Positions 25,301 to 37,932 of a stretch of 64,000 nt of DNA are shown one piece after another. The notes under the pieces were generated by a model. The model had not been told where the DNA came from and ran no database searches. It was given only the letters and a program-made list of their open reading frames with translations. This stretch comes from Opisthorchis felineus (taxonomy: Eukaryota; Platyhelminthes; Trematoda; Opisthorchiida; Opisthorchiidae). The stretch's first letter is position 1. The number at the start of each line of letters is the position of its first letter. Both the position numbers and the translations under genes were made by a program. Where the stretch lies: contig SJOL01006595.1 in assembly GCA_004794785.1 (NCBI GenBank), positions 664,226 to 728,225 on the forward strand, in the 5' to 3' direction.

Positions 25301-26700
25301 GAGCTTGCACGTCTTGAAAAAAAGAACCATGAACTGTTGTAGCTGTTTTCCCAAGCCAGAGACCCCTGATGTCACAGACACTTCCTGCTTCAAAAAACTC
25401 AATGACGAGAAGCGCAGGTTGATTAAATTCTACATGCAAACTTAAATCAACCAATTGTGTGGAACTCGATGGGATTCCAAATATTCCAGTACAAATAGCT
25501 GAGCGGCACGTCAGGCTAAAATGATTTAACTATGACCAGTATGGGTACGCGAGATACTACTGTGACGCCTGATTTTACTGCCTTTCACGATGAAATCGTA
25601 TAACCACAGAATGTTATAAGAAAATTTGTGTGTGAGTTTGAAAACTTATCAACACGTTTCTGAATATCACCAGTTAAGTCTTCGCACAATGTATCGGGAA
25701 AAACTTCAGAACAATATCTTATCCATGGAAGTACGGAACTATCTGCAATTACTTGAAATACCTCTGGTGTACTGGTCCAGTTTAAAAGTAGTTCGAGACA
25801 ATCATACCCATGTAAAGCGACACTAATTAGGCAATACGTTGACACGGCAACTGACATTAAGGCAGTTCCACCTTCGTAAACAAACAACATTCACGAAATG
25901 TCGTTTCACTCCAGTGGATGGAAGATAGGAAAACATATGTGGTCCTCCATCATTATTCCATCCGTCTGGTTACACTAATTCGGCAAGAACAATTTTCAGA
26001 AACAATCAGCTTGCGAAGAATAATGCGTCTAAAATTACGATTCCATAAATGAGGTCAGTTCAGTTCCACCCTTTCGTTCTGCCGGAAAGGTAAGCTGGTA
26101 TACTTACGAGATAGTCCCTTGTGATTTGAAGGAGTTATAATCCGTCCTCTTTGGTTCCTCAGACGAACAAAAAAACTGTTTAAAAACTTCTCATAGCTGA
26201 TGGAAGTGAATTTTGCTAGACTAACAAGCACTTCTTGATAAATAGTATGAAATCTCGATGCAAGAGAAAAAATCTCGGGAATGCACAGAGCCTTTTAGTG
26301 AAACGTGACATCTACCCTCGTATGATAATGAGGAATTCAAATCATCTGGTGGAACGTGGTTGACACAAGTTACAAAAATTTGAAAGGTGTGTTTATCCTA
26401 ATACTGTGCCCCTCGGAAATAACCAGGAATACTGAGTTACATTTATGCGTTACTGTACCGACGAACTGATAACGTAAAAGTTGGTCTCTGAATTACCTCC
26501 ATTTTTACCACAGTGCATACTTCTTTAGTCGCCAGTCGAAGATGCATTAATGTGGTCTCCACCGCGGTTTGTAAAATTCAAGGGAGCTCGCAAATGAGGT
26601 TGTCACTGCTTCCATACGCCCATTTATTTACAGCGTCCAGTGCAAAATACAAGACGGACAGCTAAACGCCAAAATAACAATTTATTGGAAACCTTCACGA
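22319..26700. other. Gene-free stretch, nothing assigned
   Basis: Short frames at 22516-22722, 22946-23173, 23629-23817, 24042-24224 (plus) and 24369-24566, 24632-24835, 25585-25890 (minus) lack recognisable domains. The 25585-25890 minus frame is 101 codons and reads coherently (for example WIRYCSEVFPDTLCEDL) but is overlapped by a plus-strand frame and is unassigned. Confidence 0.4.
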
Positions 26701-26707
26701 ACAAAGT

Positions 26708-26974
26708 GTGCACATCCGAGCTTCTGCAACCAACATAATCTGTCAAATCAACCGAAATGCATGCAAAAATGTTCGGGTTGGTACACAGTCTTTATCCACG
26801 GGCTCAAAACACCAAAAACCTCTAGGCAAAGTCGATAGAATTGCACAATCACTAAGCAATCTTTCTGAACAAGGTACCATTCTCGACCAAACACTAATAT
26901 ACTCATGTGATTCTGTAATCTACTTTCGGCCACCGTTCATTAACAAAAGTGACCATAGGCTACTAAATCACTGA
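26708..26974 (+). pseudogene. LINE apurinic-like endonuclease fragment (SDH end), tentative
   Basis: The frame reads RIAQSLSNL, then GTILDQTLIYSCDSVIYF, RPPFINK and SDHRLL. CR1/Jockey-type LINE endonucleases end with ...ILDLxLTxxxDxVxxVxxxPPxxxSDHxxL, where the SDH triad residues are catalytic, and both motif order and spacing agree. The leading part of the endonuclease was not found. The frame closes soon after SDH, and downstream sequence could not be followed into a reverse transcriptase. This is a short isolated fragment, and chance similarity cannot be excluded. Confidence 0.42.
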
Positions 26975-29900
26975 ACCTTAACCTGGTGCTTTAAAGAAGA
27001 CCTGTCAAAAGCAATTAAAGTGCAATTCAACTGTGGAAATCACATGGATATTGATGAGGAAACACGTTCGTTATTGTGACCAAATGATTGTGACCAATGA
27101 TGACATGTGAACTGGATTCTTTAGGAACCTGACTATGCACTTCAAGTATTCAGCGAAAAGGGTAAAAAATCCATGAAGAAAACAATCGCAGACTATCTTT
27201 GTTTATATACCAGTGGGGAGATACTCTCGTTTTGAAGCTTTGTGTCCGTGCCGTGGATGTCTATCAAACCATGTCACTGGGAATCACATTGACCGCTACC
27301 GGAAGAGTGTGCCACATAGTGTTCAATATATGATAGGCTAGAAATAAAAAAAGTTTTGGGTTTCCTTCCAGCAAAAAGAGGTAGAAATATTATTTAAGGC
27401 CATAGTAAAAGGGTGAAGTTACAACAGCTGTTTTGAACAGTATTGTTTCATACATGTTGGTTACATACGATGCTCCCTCCATAATCCTAATTTTTACATG
27501 AAAATGAAAGTATGATGGAGATAAAATTCCTCTTATCCCTACGTGGCTCATTATCGTCAATAGTATCTTCATAAAAAACTGCCCACGGCCATCATTATCT
27601 TACTGGTGAATTCGGTTGCATATACCCGGCAGAAGATCTTCTAAAAAGTGCATTGTGACCCATCGTACGAGCAAAAAACGGACGAAACAGAACTTCAGTG
27701 TGTGACCGTCTGAATCATGTGGCAGACATCATTAACATCACTTGTAAGCAACTGTGACACATCATATGGTAATCCACATAAGGATTAGTGCATAAAACCA
27801 AAGCAAGCCTACCAAACCAACTTTTCTAGAGTATATTGAGTATTAAACCCTCCAGCGACTTGCCGCCAAGGCACACGGTCATGGTACATAATCTACTAAC
27901 CATCGAAGCGCAAATTGTATAGTCCTTTTTCTGCGACGAATTTTATCTAACATTGATGGTATTGATTGTTGCTGTACTCCATTTCTAAGCTATTTTCTGG
28001 TGGGAATTTACTTTCTACTCCCATTTTCTGGATGGGCGTTCTTTAAATTAAGAGTTTTAAGAAGTTCACGGTTGAAATTATGCTTGAAGATATTCTGATC
28101 TTAGTGAATCTACTGTAGCGGGTGCGAGTTATTCACTACGCTCATCGGCTGTGTGGATGCTGACGATTTAGGGACTGAATATCACGCATTTACCCTCATA
28201 TGCAGAGTCTTATCTCCCTTACCCCCACCACTTATGACTAATTCGTGGTTCTACGATGGGAGTATGGATTCAGAAATGAGTAATGAAGTTGCGAGTGAAG
28301 ACGTAACGAGAAATGGATTAAATCCAGTGTTTAGCTGAACTGCATGTGTAATCAACTCTTACAATGAAGTAATACTTGAACTAAAGATGAAGTTGGAGAA
28401 TAGTAATCTTAGTCAGAAATGAGTTTTCAACGAGGAAAATTTATTTCTCTGGTATTAGGACATGAGATAAATTGCTGAAAAATCGGTTGTCTCGATTGTC
28501 GCGTCTCTGGTAACTTCGGACATTACGAAATCACAGTCTCTATTTAGGTCTCTACTTAAATATCAACTCAGCTTGAAGATGCGGCATGAAAAAACGGTAA
28601 CCAGCGTGCTTACTCACGGAGTGCAGCAAATACTTAGCAACCCAGGCTCATCCGATGGAGATTGTTACCCAACTAAACAAAGTACAACGGCATCGGGTTA
28701 TCTGACGTAATCTCTGAGATGTAGCTAAAATTCCAGATGGTAAGTGAATCGAAAATGGACTAAATGACGCGGTGTGGTTTCCATATGGACAACACGCATC
28801 TCAGATGCTGCACCGACTCTCTGGTCTACCGTACGACACTTCACAAAGATATGTCAGGGGAGACAGTTTGCGTCTGACTTGACAATTCAATCAAATGGCG
28901 AAAAGTCGACAGACATGTACATGTGCGCATACCTACTTTGCGGAACAGAGATGTACCGAGAAATCTCAAAACACAGCCGGGACCAACAGCTATCAGACTA
29001 CTGCTTCACAATGTGGCGTGCACATTTACCACAGCTGACATTAAAAGGACTCACCAGTTCTCTGAGTTCGTTCTGGTTGCTTTTCGACTTTGGTTGGTTG
29101 CGTTCTGATTATGACCAGTGTGTTAAAAACGAATGTCTGATTCTTAAAATAAGGTCGCACCTGATCATGGAGTGGTGGTAACACCATACATTAAGATGCG
29201 GATGAGGATAAAGTTCAGGCAGCTGGACTTTAGAGCTTTAGGCCAAACACAATAGACAACCTGCTTGTAGGTGGCTCACTTTGACGACAGTTCACTCCAA
29301 TCACCACCAAATTAGCTCATTTTGTCGGTAAAATTAGGATGACAAGAGAATAAAACCGGTTGATGCGAGAAGAATATGGTTCTCCGCAGACTATGGAGAT
29401 GAACGACAGAAGAGCATTATTTTATTTTCTGTGCCAAACACAAGGAAGTTTGGCATTCAGATATTGTGGTTTAAAAGAAGACTTATGTATTAACCATATA
29501 TAGGTTTACTGAAAGACTTTAACGGACGCTGTGGGCGCTATCAACTTTCTATGGATTGACGTATCTGACATACAACTTGAAAGCAGAAGAAAAGAATTTC
29601 TCACCTTTTCAGTAAATAGTTAACCGGACGAATGAGGCATGCTATGGCAGCAACTACACCCTAGAAATGCGTTCCATGCGTTCCACAAAAACGTGGCATC
29701 GTGCGCTGTTTGTTTCCGTAAAAAATAGGGAGGTGATAGTTCTGAGGTAATAAAACATCCCCTAGATAATTTCGTGCTTGCTTGTAGCCCTTCAAACTCT
29801 GGGAATATCCCGCTGGTGTTTGCTTCATATTTTGTAAGACCTTGCATCTGACACAATTGATGAGTGATCTAAATCGGCCAACGGATACCATGGTAATCCT

Positions 29901-30180
29901 CTTTTGTCAAAATATATCATTCAACTGGAACAAGAAAGGGTAAATTGATCCATTCAGGCCTGGATAAAACGGCATGATACTTCGACTCAGTACATGCACA
30001 TGTTGTGAGTTACGTTTCATGGTGTATGCATTGGTGAATATCATTTACGTTAGAAATTCGTGGCAGGTTCTTGAGGGTGAATACTTAATATATGGAGAGG
30101 TGTGTGTAAAAGTGTTTATTCTACCCCATATTCATCCGAACAGCAGTCATTCTGGTTGTCATACGGTATCATCGTCATTC
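26975..30180. other. Gene-free stretch, nothing assigned
   Basis: The longest frame is 28774-29181 plus (135 codons, with a second open frame inside it at 28923-29108). It has no recognised domain; a hydrophobic Trp/Phe-rich patch lies near residues 95-110. Overlapping minus frames at 29620-29891 are also unassigned. Confidence 0.4.
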
Positions 30181-30224
30181 TCATCCTAAAATTATGGTGA
30201 CGGGAAAACTGAACACCCAACAAC

Positions 30225-30276
30225 TACCCAGCCACATCCCGCTTTGAATATGTTGTTAAACTATACTGGCTGGGTA
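30225..30276. repeat. Hairpin: perfect 10-bp stem, 32-base loop
   Basis: TACCCAGCCA (30225-30234) pairs exactly with TGGCTGGGTA (30267-30276), which is followed by TTTT. Confidence 0.6.
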
Positions 30277-30519
30277 TTTTGTCCATGAAATGAAAGCACT
30301 CTTTCTATCTAAGCGCTGCGTATGTTTACGCACTTTCAGGTTGCGTCACTCCACATGAATTTTATTGCAAGAACGTCTCAAGCAGACTAACTATTGTTAG
30401 TTAAATGACTTGCATATGTAAAAACCCGTCCGTTAATGGGAGGTGCCTGAAACCTAAGTCCGCGAGAATGACGACGATCCGCAGAACAAAGCGTTCCATG
30501 GAGGAGAGTGAGGGCTTGA

Positions 30520-30740
30520 TGAATGTGATACAATCTCAAGAGTTAGGTACTTGAATTCAGTGTCTTGGATATTCAGCTGTATTTTGTAACCGTAGTCTTC
30601 TTATTCACACTGAGCTTCAGTTTGCACAGGCCTCCCATCACCTGAGGTTGTCCCTATTGTGGTACCCAATTTTGTGGTCATCTGAGTAGACCCGGTGTTA
30701 TTTACACCGAAAATCTGCCTGTGACAGATCGTAATCCCAG
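30520..30740 (-). pseudogene. RTE-like LINE reverse transcriptase fragment, tentative
   Basis: On the minus strand one frame reads LCKLKLSVNKKTTVTKYS and, after a frame change, KIQLNIQDTEFKYL. In RTE-type and related LINE reverse transcriptases the segment GLxxNxxKTxxM is followed some twenty residues later by (D/T)xFKYLGS. The order and approximate spacing fit, and DTEFKYL is a strong local match. The catalytic (Y/F)ADD upstream was not recovered. Confidence 0.42.
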
Positions 30741-30978
30741 TGGAGTCGGTCCCAGGATATACGCATTTTGCTTAATTACTGGGTAAAAGTAGGATGTATT
30801 GGTCGCAGATTTCGAAAGGTAGTAGGAAACTTGTTTTGCACTCCAATTAACCGCATGGTCCAGGGACTATAACTTAGTTTGTGACTAGTCCTCTAGAGAG
30901 ATTTACCCCTAATAGATTCAAGGGGTCAGCCAAATTGCTAAAACTAACCTCCACAACCGCCAAATTGCGCAGTTTCTG

Positions 30979-31004
30979 ATAATAAACACGAATAATAAAC
31001 ACGA
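30979..31004. repeat. Tandem duplication of a 13-mer
   Basis: ATAATAAACACGA is repeated twice without a gap, followed by a partial third ATAA. Confidence 0.85.
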
Positions 31005-32999
31005 ATAAAAGCGGTTGTATGATTCGGGTAATGTAAAATCTTGGTACTTAAGTGGGTTAGAGTTTCCGGGCCAAACCCCGGCCGCATATCTTTATAAAAA
31101 TTGAGCGTCATGTGGTGTAAAAACATGAAAACTTAAGTCAAAACACAGCGTAGTGAAAGAGATTGTTATATTCCGAAGTTTTGGTTTCTGTGGGCAACTA
31201 TTTGCAATTATTTCTACAGTCAGTCGATCCGAAACATCATATTGTAACATATTTTGCAAGTACACTGGGTATGGACTTTGAACTTGTCCAGTGTAAGTGG
31301 ATTAACCTTACTAAAAGTGAGAATATGTAACCGAAACTATAACATGCATAGAGTACGGTTGCTTTTATTTTGCCATGAAACAAACACATCTACACAAGTA
31401 TGTTTAACAAGCGGAAGTCGTCCACGGCAGTAACGTTCTTACTGTTAATCTGTGTTGGTCAAACAACTGGATCGCGCACATGAAAATGGGTTAAAACAGA
31501 AAGGAAAAAAAGATATGTCAGTTTGTGCCACTTTAGCACACATGTAATATGTGTACATAAACGTTACGGTTCCACAGAATGCTGGCTTGATAATACGGGC
31601 TTTTGAATATCTGCAGAGACCATTAGGAGCACTAGTGACGTTAGTAATTCACTGCAGCAATTATAATGGAAAACTATCCACCTTGGGATAAGGATGAAGT
31701 CTTTAATGACTTTATACTAGTAGTGATATTATAACCACGGAAGGTGGATGGCCGTTAGGAAAAATGTGACAGACTTACACACTTTGATCCAGAAATCTCG
31801 TAGGATATGTCAGGTTGCCAGGAGAGCCAGCGGCAAGATGACGGGGGAGGAAACCATACTTGGAGTTTATTTAATGGCGAGACTGACTGCCATGTCATGC
31901 GTTTATTGCGACTAGTCCCAAAGACAAACGACAAGTTCATGTAAATATTGGCGGGGTTCCCAATCAAATGGCAAACCCGTTGGCTGTTTTTCTTATTTCG
32001 AATATGTAATGATTATCCACGGCAACTGACGCCTATTTGAACGGCGGATTCTGACGTATGCAAGGTCGTTCGGCTGGTCGTGATGTTCTTTACCCCTTGG
32101 GTTGAATTACGGAGCTGTGTCATAGCGCAGAAATCCTGAACCCGCATTCGTTCGAACGCGACGTATATTCATGGATGTTTTCAACCGTGTTACTTTCGTC
32201 GTGACCTTCTGGTTTGCCTGTGACCAACACGGTCGGTTTGCACACTTCGTGTTGGGTAGTTCATGCGACTTCAAGACTAACACCGTCAGTGTGTGAATAA
32301 ATCCATCTGTGGCGAGTTCAATCAACCTAGTGGAATATTTGAATAAATGACTTGTTATGAAGCCGCTGGTTATCCTTCGTGGTGTGAAAAGGGTTGTAAC
32401 GGGACGCAGGATACGAAATTTTCACCACTTTTCAGAAGCACTTAAGAAAGGTTCGATGCAAACATTACAGCGGATTGTTTTCGCACAACACCGGTCTGAC
32501 TTTACAGCATTTCATTAGGAAACAGAAAGAAGCGGATCTTTTAGATCTAACAGCGTTTAAACAGGTGAATGGAGACTACAAGTATACCAATAAAAAAGCG
32601 GAATTCTATAATTTTGTTGGAAGATAAGACCAAAACAGCATAATATTACTGTGGATGAGTATCCTGAACCGAAAAGACCAACTAACCCTAACCAACATCT
32701 GAAATCTCCATATTCACTATAGTCAAATCCGGGACATTCCTTCCCACTGTGAACATGCGTTATCTCTCCAAAGGAGAATTTCAACCTTTTGGTGACGACT
32801 GTGACACAGTTTTCGCGCAAAATGAGAATTTGGGATTTCATTTCTATCCTTTTCATTTCATTTCTACCATCCATTCATTTAGTCTAGCTCCATTTCTATC
32901 CTGCTTATAACAACTTTACAACTGACAAATTGTGTTATCTAAAACCATGGACTTTCTCTGAATATTCAAGCCTGGCTAGGAGACAATTTGGCTTTCACT
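31005..32999. other. Gene-free stretch
   Basis: Nothing was assigned. A small imperfect inverted repeat (ctATCCACCTT near 31675 and AAGGTGGAT near 31741) brackets about 55 bases. A CATTTCATTTCTA-like imperfect repeat lies at about 32836-32900. Confidence 0.45.
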
Positions 33000-33285
33000 A
33001 TGTAGGTATCCTTCTTGGAAGCATTGGGGTCAGTTTAAGAGTGCCGTTTAAAATACCCCTTATTAAGTGGTTGGTAGTGTGAAGATATGTGGGGATTTTC
33101 ACTGAGAATCCGTGCTGTAAGTAAAAGCAATCTATGCTTAAAACGCCGGGAAGCTCCGTACAGCTGTTTCATACTTACCGAAAATCATCAGCGGTGTACA
33201 CCTTACATGATTTGGATGCTGTGAGTATCTCGACTAGACACCTTCTTGCGTGCTAAAAACGACTGCCGATCGGAAACTTACATAT
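33000..33285. repeat. Third copy of the hammerhead-linked terminal module
   Basis: 33113-33205 matches the left arm of the 22.05 kb inverted repeat (GCAATCTATGCT, then CCGTACAGCTGTTTCAT, then AAAATCATCAGCGGTG). About 100 bases upstream, 33004-33032 carries TATCCTTCTTGGAAGCATTGG, a degraded version of the helix II and core segment of the minus-strand hammerhead motif. The same two blocks at the same spacing occur at 21.94-22.13 kb, so this is one dispersed unit and not two unrelated repeats. Confidence 0.62.
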
Positions 33286-35399
33286 CCACTACATTTGCTA
33301 CATGAAGTTGATTACAAGGCAAGTTTAGCGTTCGGATTGGACAACGGTACATGAATTGGCCATGCGTATATTTATTTGCGCTCAAACCCTACTAGTTCAA
33401 AATTCTGGACATCGCTTCCTCGTAGGTATGAATCTCAGAAAGATTTTTCCTACGGTTTTTCTCTAAACATTTCACAAGTTCTGCTCCATAAGGGTAGCGT
33501 GCTCCTAATTTTAAACAGCATTCCGTGAGTTTTCTCTCCGCAAACGTCAGTAATGATCACGTCCATGTAAAATAATGGAGTGATGTCTGGTCCTGCTGGT
33601 GAGTTCTCACATGAATGTGACAGTTGATGAAGCATGAACAGTCAAATTTAAAACAGATGTTCGAACCTATAAGTTTTCGGCAGATGGACCTCCAGAAATA
33701 AACTATTTCGTCGTCCAAACATCTCATCAAAGATTGTAACTTTACTGGCTGCAAGGTCATTAAAAAGCACGGTTATAATAAAGTGGTGAAGTCTGACCTT
33801 CTCGGTATTTCACTAGGTGTTTTGCAGTAGACATTCTTCAATGATTGAGGAACCGTTTGCAAGTCAGCTGTCAAGCTGGGCGGACAGATCAGCAGCCACC
33901 TGGTCAGTTACCAAGCTACTACTATTCCAACACACTAACAACGCTCTTCTATGCAGATGACTGTGTGGAGTCATAAATTAACTTTTTGCTTGGTATTATC
34001 AGTTATTAGTTGCCAGTCACCATTACCATGTTTCAGCGAATTACATCGCATAGCGAAATGGTTTTGACAGAAGTAACAAATTGGTCTGGTCATATTTCAT
34101 CTGATAAACCGATAGATGCATCGATGACTACGCTACCAGCTGCTACCATCTCCTAAAATAATGCGTTGCTTACAATGACTTAGATCTTTCAGGACTAAAC
34201 TGTCACTGTACACGACGAACAAATACTTCTACTTGTTTTACTCCCATACGGATTGATTATACCACCAGCGCCTTCTGGCGATTTTCAGCAGATCGAGTTA
34301 TAGGTAGTGTTGGTTGCTTTGTGAAAACACACACGGCAAAATTAGAGCTAATTGGGAAACATCTTATTGCTCACGCAACGATTTTACTAATGAGGACATG
34401 AAACACCGAATAAACTCCACATGAGTGTCTGTTCAATACCCCTTCGGTGTTGCATGCGGCAAGATGCTGAGTGAGGTTTTTTCACGACTAAGTAATATTT
34501 CACATCACAGTCTTCTCATCAGGCTGAGCGGACATATATTCCTTTACAAAACGGCAAATGCAGAACCATGACGTCTATGTAAATGAGACTTCGATGAGTA
34601 TCTGTTCTCAACTGTTGAACTCACCATCGACGTTATGACCGTAGGCCAGAAAGCACTTTGGACTGCAGTGCGTATAAAACCGGAATTTTGTGTAAGTGTT
34701 GTCTTGATAATGCCAAAGTCTTAAGGAAGCATGTCTTTGTGAAACCGAATTTAGTTCAAATTCACGCAAACTGACAATTTATCCCATCCAAAATTCACGA
34801 CCACATAAAACGAATAAACCGAATTAGCAATGAATGAAATCTCAATTTTGACGAGAATAACGGAAGCACAAGTAGGTGGTAATAAAGTACGCAGTTTTAC
34901 CGCCTCTTAACCGATTGAGAGCCCAGTGGTGATACACATTATAAATAATCGGTAAGCCTAATACACGTGCGCTTCAAATTACACTGGAATTGGAATGTAA
35001 CAATCCTGTGTCTTGTAAGCAGCAGGATAGGAATAAAAGCAACGAGAATGCACAGGAATGAACGTAACGCAAATGAATCAATATAAGGAACTTTTGCGAA
35101 AGGATCTTCCCTATATGGGGCAAGAAAAGCTTTGAGAATATAAGAAAACTTATATAGAAGGCGATGCAAATCCTCTCTGTACGAAATGGCCACGGATAGC
35201 AAGGATAGCAGAGCTTTCGATTTGGTCAGCCCTATAAAGATTACCGTGCAACGTCGGTGAACACATATAAACCTGAATATATTAGTTCCGCAGTTGCTGT
35301 CAGCTATGCTGCCGGGGTCTGATTTGTGCCAATGCGGCAGGACGTACACGTGCAGCACTATGATGTAGACTTACAAATGAGCAAAAGTCTTCATCAATT
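33286..35399. other. Gene-free stretch with an unassigned minus frame
   Basis: A 139-codon minus-strand frame (34939-35358) contains FIGLTKSKALLSLLSVA and FLCILVAFIPILLL, two hydrophobic stretches that could be membrane segments, but no family was recognised. A frame around 33948 reads LTTLFYADDCVES, reminiscent of a LINE YADD box without supporting flanks. Confidence 0.35.
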
Positions 35400-35410
35400 C
35401 AATCGCTTCT

Positions 35411-35585
35411 TCTCTTTTATCTGTGACACCTTTTTAGTGTGACCCAAGCGTAGCACGACGGCTGAGATGCTGCCAGATTACCCAAGCCTAGACAGGAGCA
35501 GTAGAAATTCGAAGGTTGTGCCCGAACAACGGACGTTCCGGTCAGTAAGTTCGCACCTTAACCACTGAGTTATCTCGAGCTCATC
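35411..35585 (-). mobile_element. tRNA-derived SINE-like unit
   Basis: On the minus strand the unit starts GAGCTCGAGATAACTCAGTGG, which contains an A-box (TAACTCAGTGG at 35562-35572) in the normal tRNA D-arm setting, followed by GTTAAGG. About 35 bases on, TTGTTCGGGCACAA (35514-35530) stands where the pol III B-box and T-arm (GGTTCGANNCC) would be, with substitutions. A non-tRNA body follows, with AGGCTTGGGTAATCTGG and CGTCGTGCTACGCTTGGGT, to about 35411. A pol III promoter head plus unrelated body is the definition of a tRNA-derived SINE. No poly-A tail or target-site duplication was identified, and no second copy is in this window. Confidence 0.55.
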
Positions 35586-37932
35586 AGTTGCTTATCGCCC
35601 GGCGGCTGAGCGAGCTTAAACGCAAACCATAGCACCTGGGTGGTACTTAAGGTTGCGCTGCGTCACCAATTTCGTGGTTGAGTGAGGACAGGTGTGTTGT
35701 TGACCACAGTCAGCCTCGAGTTTGTCTACGCAAGTCATTTCAACAAGCAAAGTACTGTGAAATTGATGTACAGTAAAGTCTAAACTGCCAGTTCGTTTGA
35801 TAAACATGCTTTGGTTACTGAATAGAAGAGCTCAAATCCAATCCATTTGGAATAAAATCAATTTTGCCCCAGAAAACGTGTCATCCCAAAAGTTTTCTCA
35901 TAGCAATCTAATGTATTTTAAGTTCATGAGCACTGTCTTTCTACTGAGTGATTTTCTTTTACCAAATATCAATCTGAACAAAGTCAAGTTCACTTGATAA
36001 GATAGTAACTTCAATTTCCAAGTCGGCATCCTTTCATATAGGGAAACCAATCATATTGATTTGTACTACTGAAATGCCACCACACAGAACAAAGAATAAC
36101 TATTGTCCCAAAATATGTCGCTGAGACTACTGATGTCAGCTTAACCAAAGATAGTCCACAATCATAGGTCCAGCCGTTGACCACGTAGCAAGGCAACGAT
36201 AGACTTTGGAGCAATCTTTTTTGTTTATATAGAAACGCAGAGTAACCGTCACTGTCGTTGTTACTACGCATTGCCACGACCACGGTAGTCTCCCTTAGAC
36301 GCGGTCGTATGGTGAAAAAATATCACATCATATTCACATGATTTGAATGGAAGTAATTCATTTTAGGATAAGGGGATATTACCCATCCTAAAATGTTTTG
36401 GATTCCCAAGAATACAGCGCTTGGCGCCAGAAGCATGTAATTAGCAGATGAATAAATAGCTTCCACAGGGTTATTTGCAAATAGGATCTATCGAAATATA
36501 AATATATAAGAATGATAGCTTCAATTAACACAAAAGACCGGTGCTAATTGGTATCACGAAGGCCGATTAATTTATTGTCTGCTTTACGCAAATTCATATC
36601 TATTCAACTAAGTGAAAAATTCCACCACACATTCGACATTTGTCGTTGAAGTGTTTAGTAAATACCGATATTTCGGTCTGCATATTGCAAGGCATAAAGT
36701 AAATTTGTATTCATAGACTAGTACTCCAAAAAGTGACATTCCCTTGTTCCCGTCTTTTGTCGGGCGGTGACTGGGCACACGCGGAAGCTTAGGTCTATGA
36801 AATAAATTGTTGAGATATTATGCCAGTGGGTAAGTTGGTCAACATAATAAAAAAATACAATACCTTGGCATCTATGGTACTTCTTGTGAGAAAGCTCATG
36901 TATTTGCAGCCTATAAATTTAAAACTTTGGACGTGTTCACAATTAGTCGTTCTCTTGTTCAGAATGGTGTTTTTAACCGTTTTTCGATGCATTCAGTAAG
37001 AGTTGTGCAACCATCAAAAAAATTATTGTCTATTGACTCCCACTGTTTATTGGCACAACCTTGGAATACACGCCCATACAATTTCTCGAAATGCTGTGTG
37101 TTCATTCCTATTTCTCCAAAGCGCCAAAATCCAGTTTCTAGAGCAGGTTAGGAATTGCGACCCGGCTTTCGAAGAAAAACTAATGAAACCAATTGCGAGA
37201 GAAAATGGTTTATATGGTTTCACCATAATACCTAACTGTTTAAAATTTATCTGACAAACTCCCTACAACAATTTGAAATTTTCCAACAGCACCAAACTCA
37301 TACGCAGGAATCTGGCACATATGTGGAGCAGATGTCAAGCGTGGGTTTTGTTAGTCCTCCCAGTGGTACGCATTACTCCCTGTTATAGGATACTGACGTG
37401 TAGGAACATTCTGTCCCATTTTGAGGAAAAAAATGTAAAATCTGCAACTCAGATCCGCATCCGTTCTCCTGGAAGGGGCTTGCCAGTGTCCAAATAATTA
37501 CCATTCTGTTTCAACCTGTTTGGCTTATGACTTTTTGAAGTCACATTGCAAGGAATGGATTCGAGGTCCGATCATTTCAGGGTTCGTCGTCAGTGCAGAT
37601 TGGTAGCGACACCAAAAGACTAGTTGCTGATATCTTACAGGTCAGTTGGTTGCACCTCCTTAAGGTTATCGTCGTACTAAAGACGGATCACATATAATAA
37701 GCAAATATATATCTATAACTATATAACTTCGATTTACCTGAACTCTACGAGGACAAACTATGGCATTCTGTAAAGTCATTTTTATGGCGTGTTTCTGAGT
37801 CATGCGTCGCACGCAACCAAATTCTACTCGCATGCGTGAGAGCCCAGCCACTGGTCTCAATAATGAGCATTCCAAACGTTTTACAGCAAGACCTCAGTGT
37901 AAGGAACGTATCAAAATAGTACACATAAATCT
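35586..37932. other. Gene-free stretch
   Basis: Nothing was assigned. 35600-35760 has a different base composition (CACCTGGGTGGTAC, GGTTGCGCTGCGTCACC) and directly adjoins the SINE head, so it may belong to the same or a neighbouring repeat. A perfect hairpin lies at 36359-36395. Overlapping plus frames at 36927-37497 show no domain. Confidence 0.4.
36359..36395. repeat. Hairpin: perfect 11-bp stem, 15-base loop
   Basis: CATTTTAGGAT (36359-36369) pairs exactly with ATCCTAAAATG (36385-36395). Confidence 0.7.

Noticed and set aside
29600..29900. Minus-strand frames considered as Gypsy RT/RNase H remnants
   Set aside because: Only scattered residues matched, and no YxDD, integrase or protease motif was nearby.
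33940..33985. FYADDCVES reading, like a LINE YADD box
   Set aside because: No RT motif could be found upstream or downstream in any frame, and four residues alone are not enough.
34490..34525. CTGATGAG ... GAAA ... GTCGTG on the minus strand, like a hammerhead core
   Set aside because: The spacing looks right, but helix II does not pair and helix III has no fold. It is likely chance.
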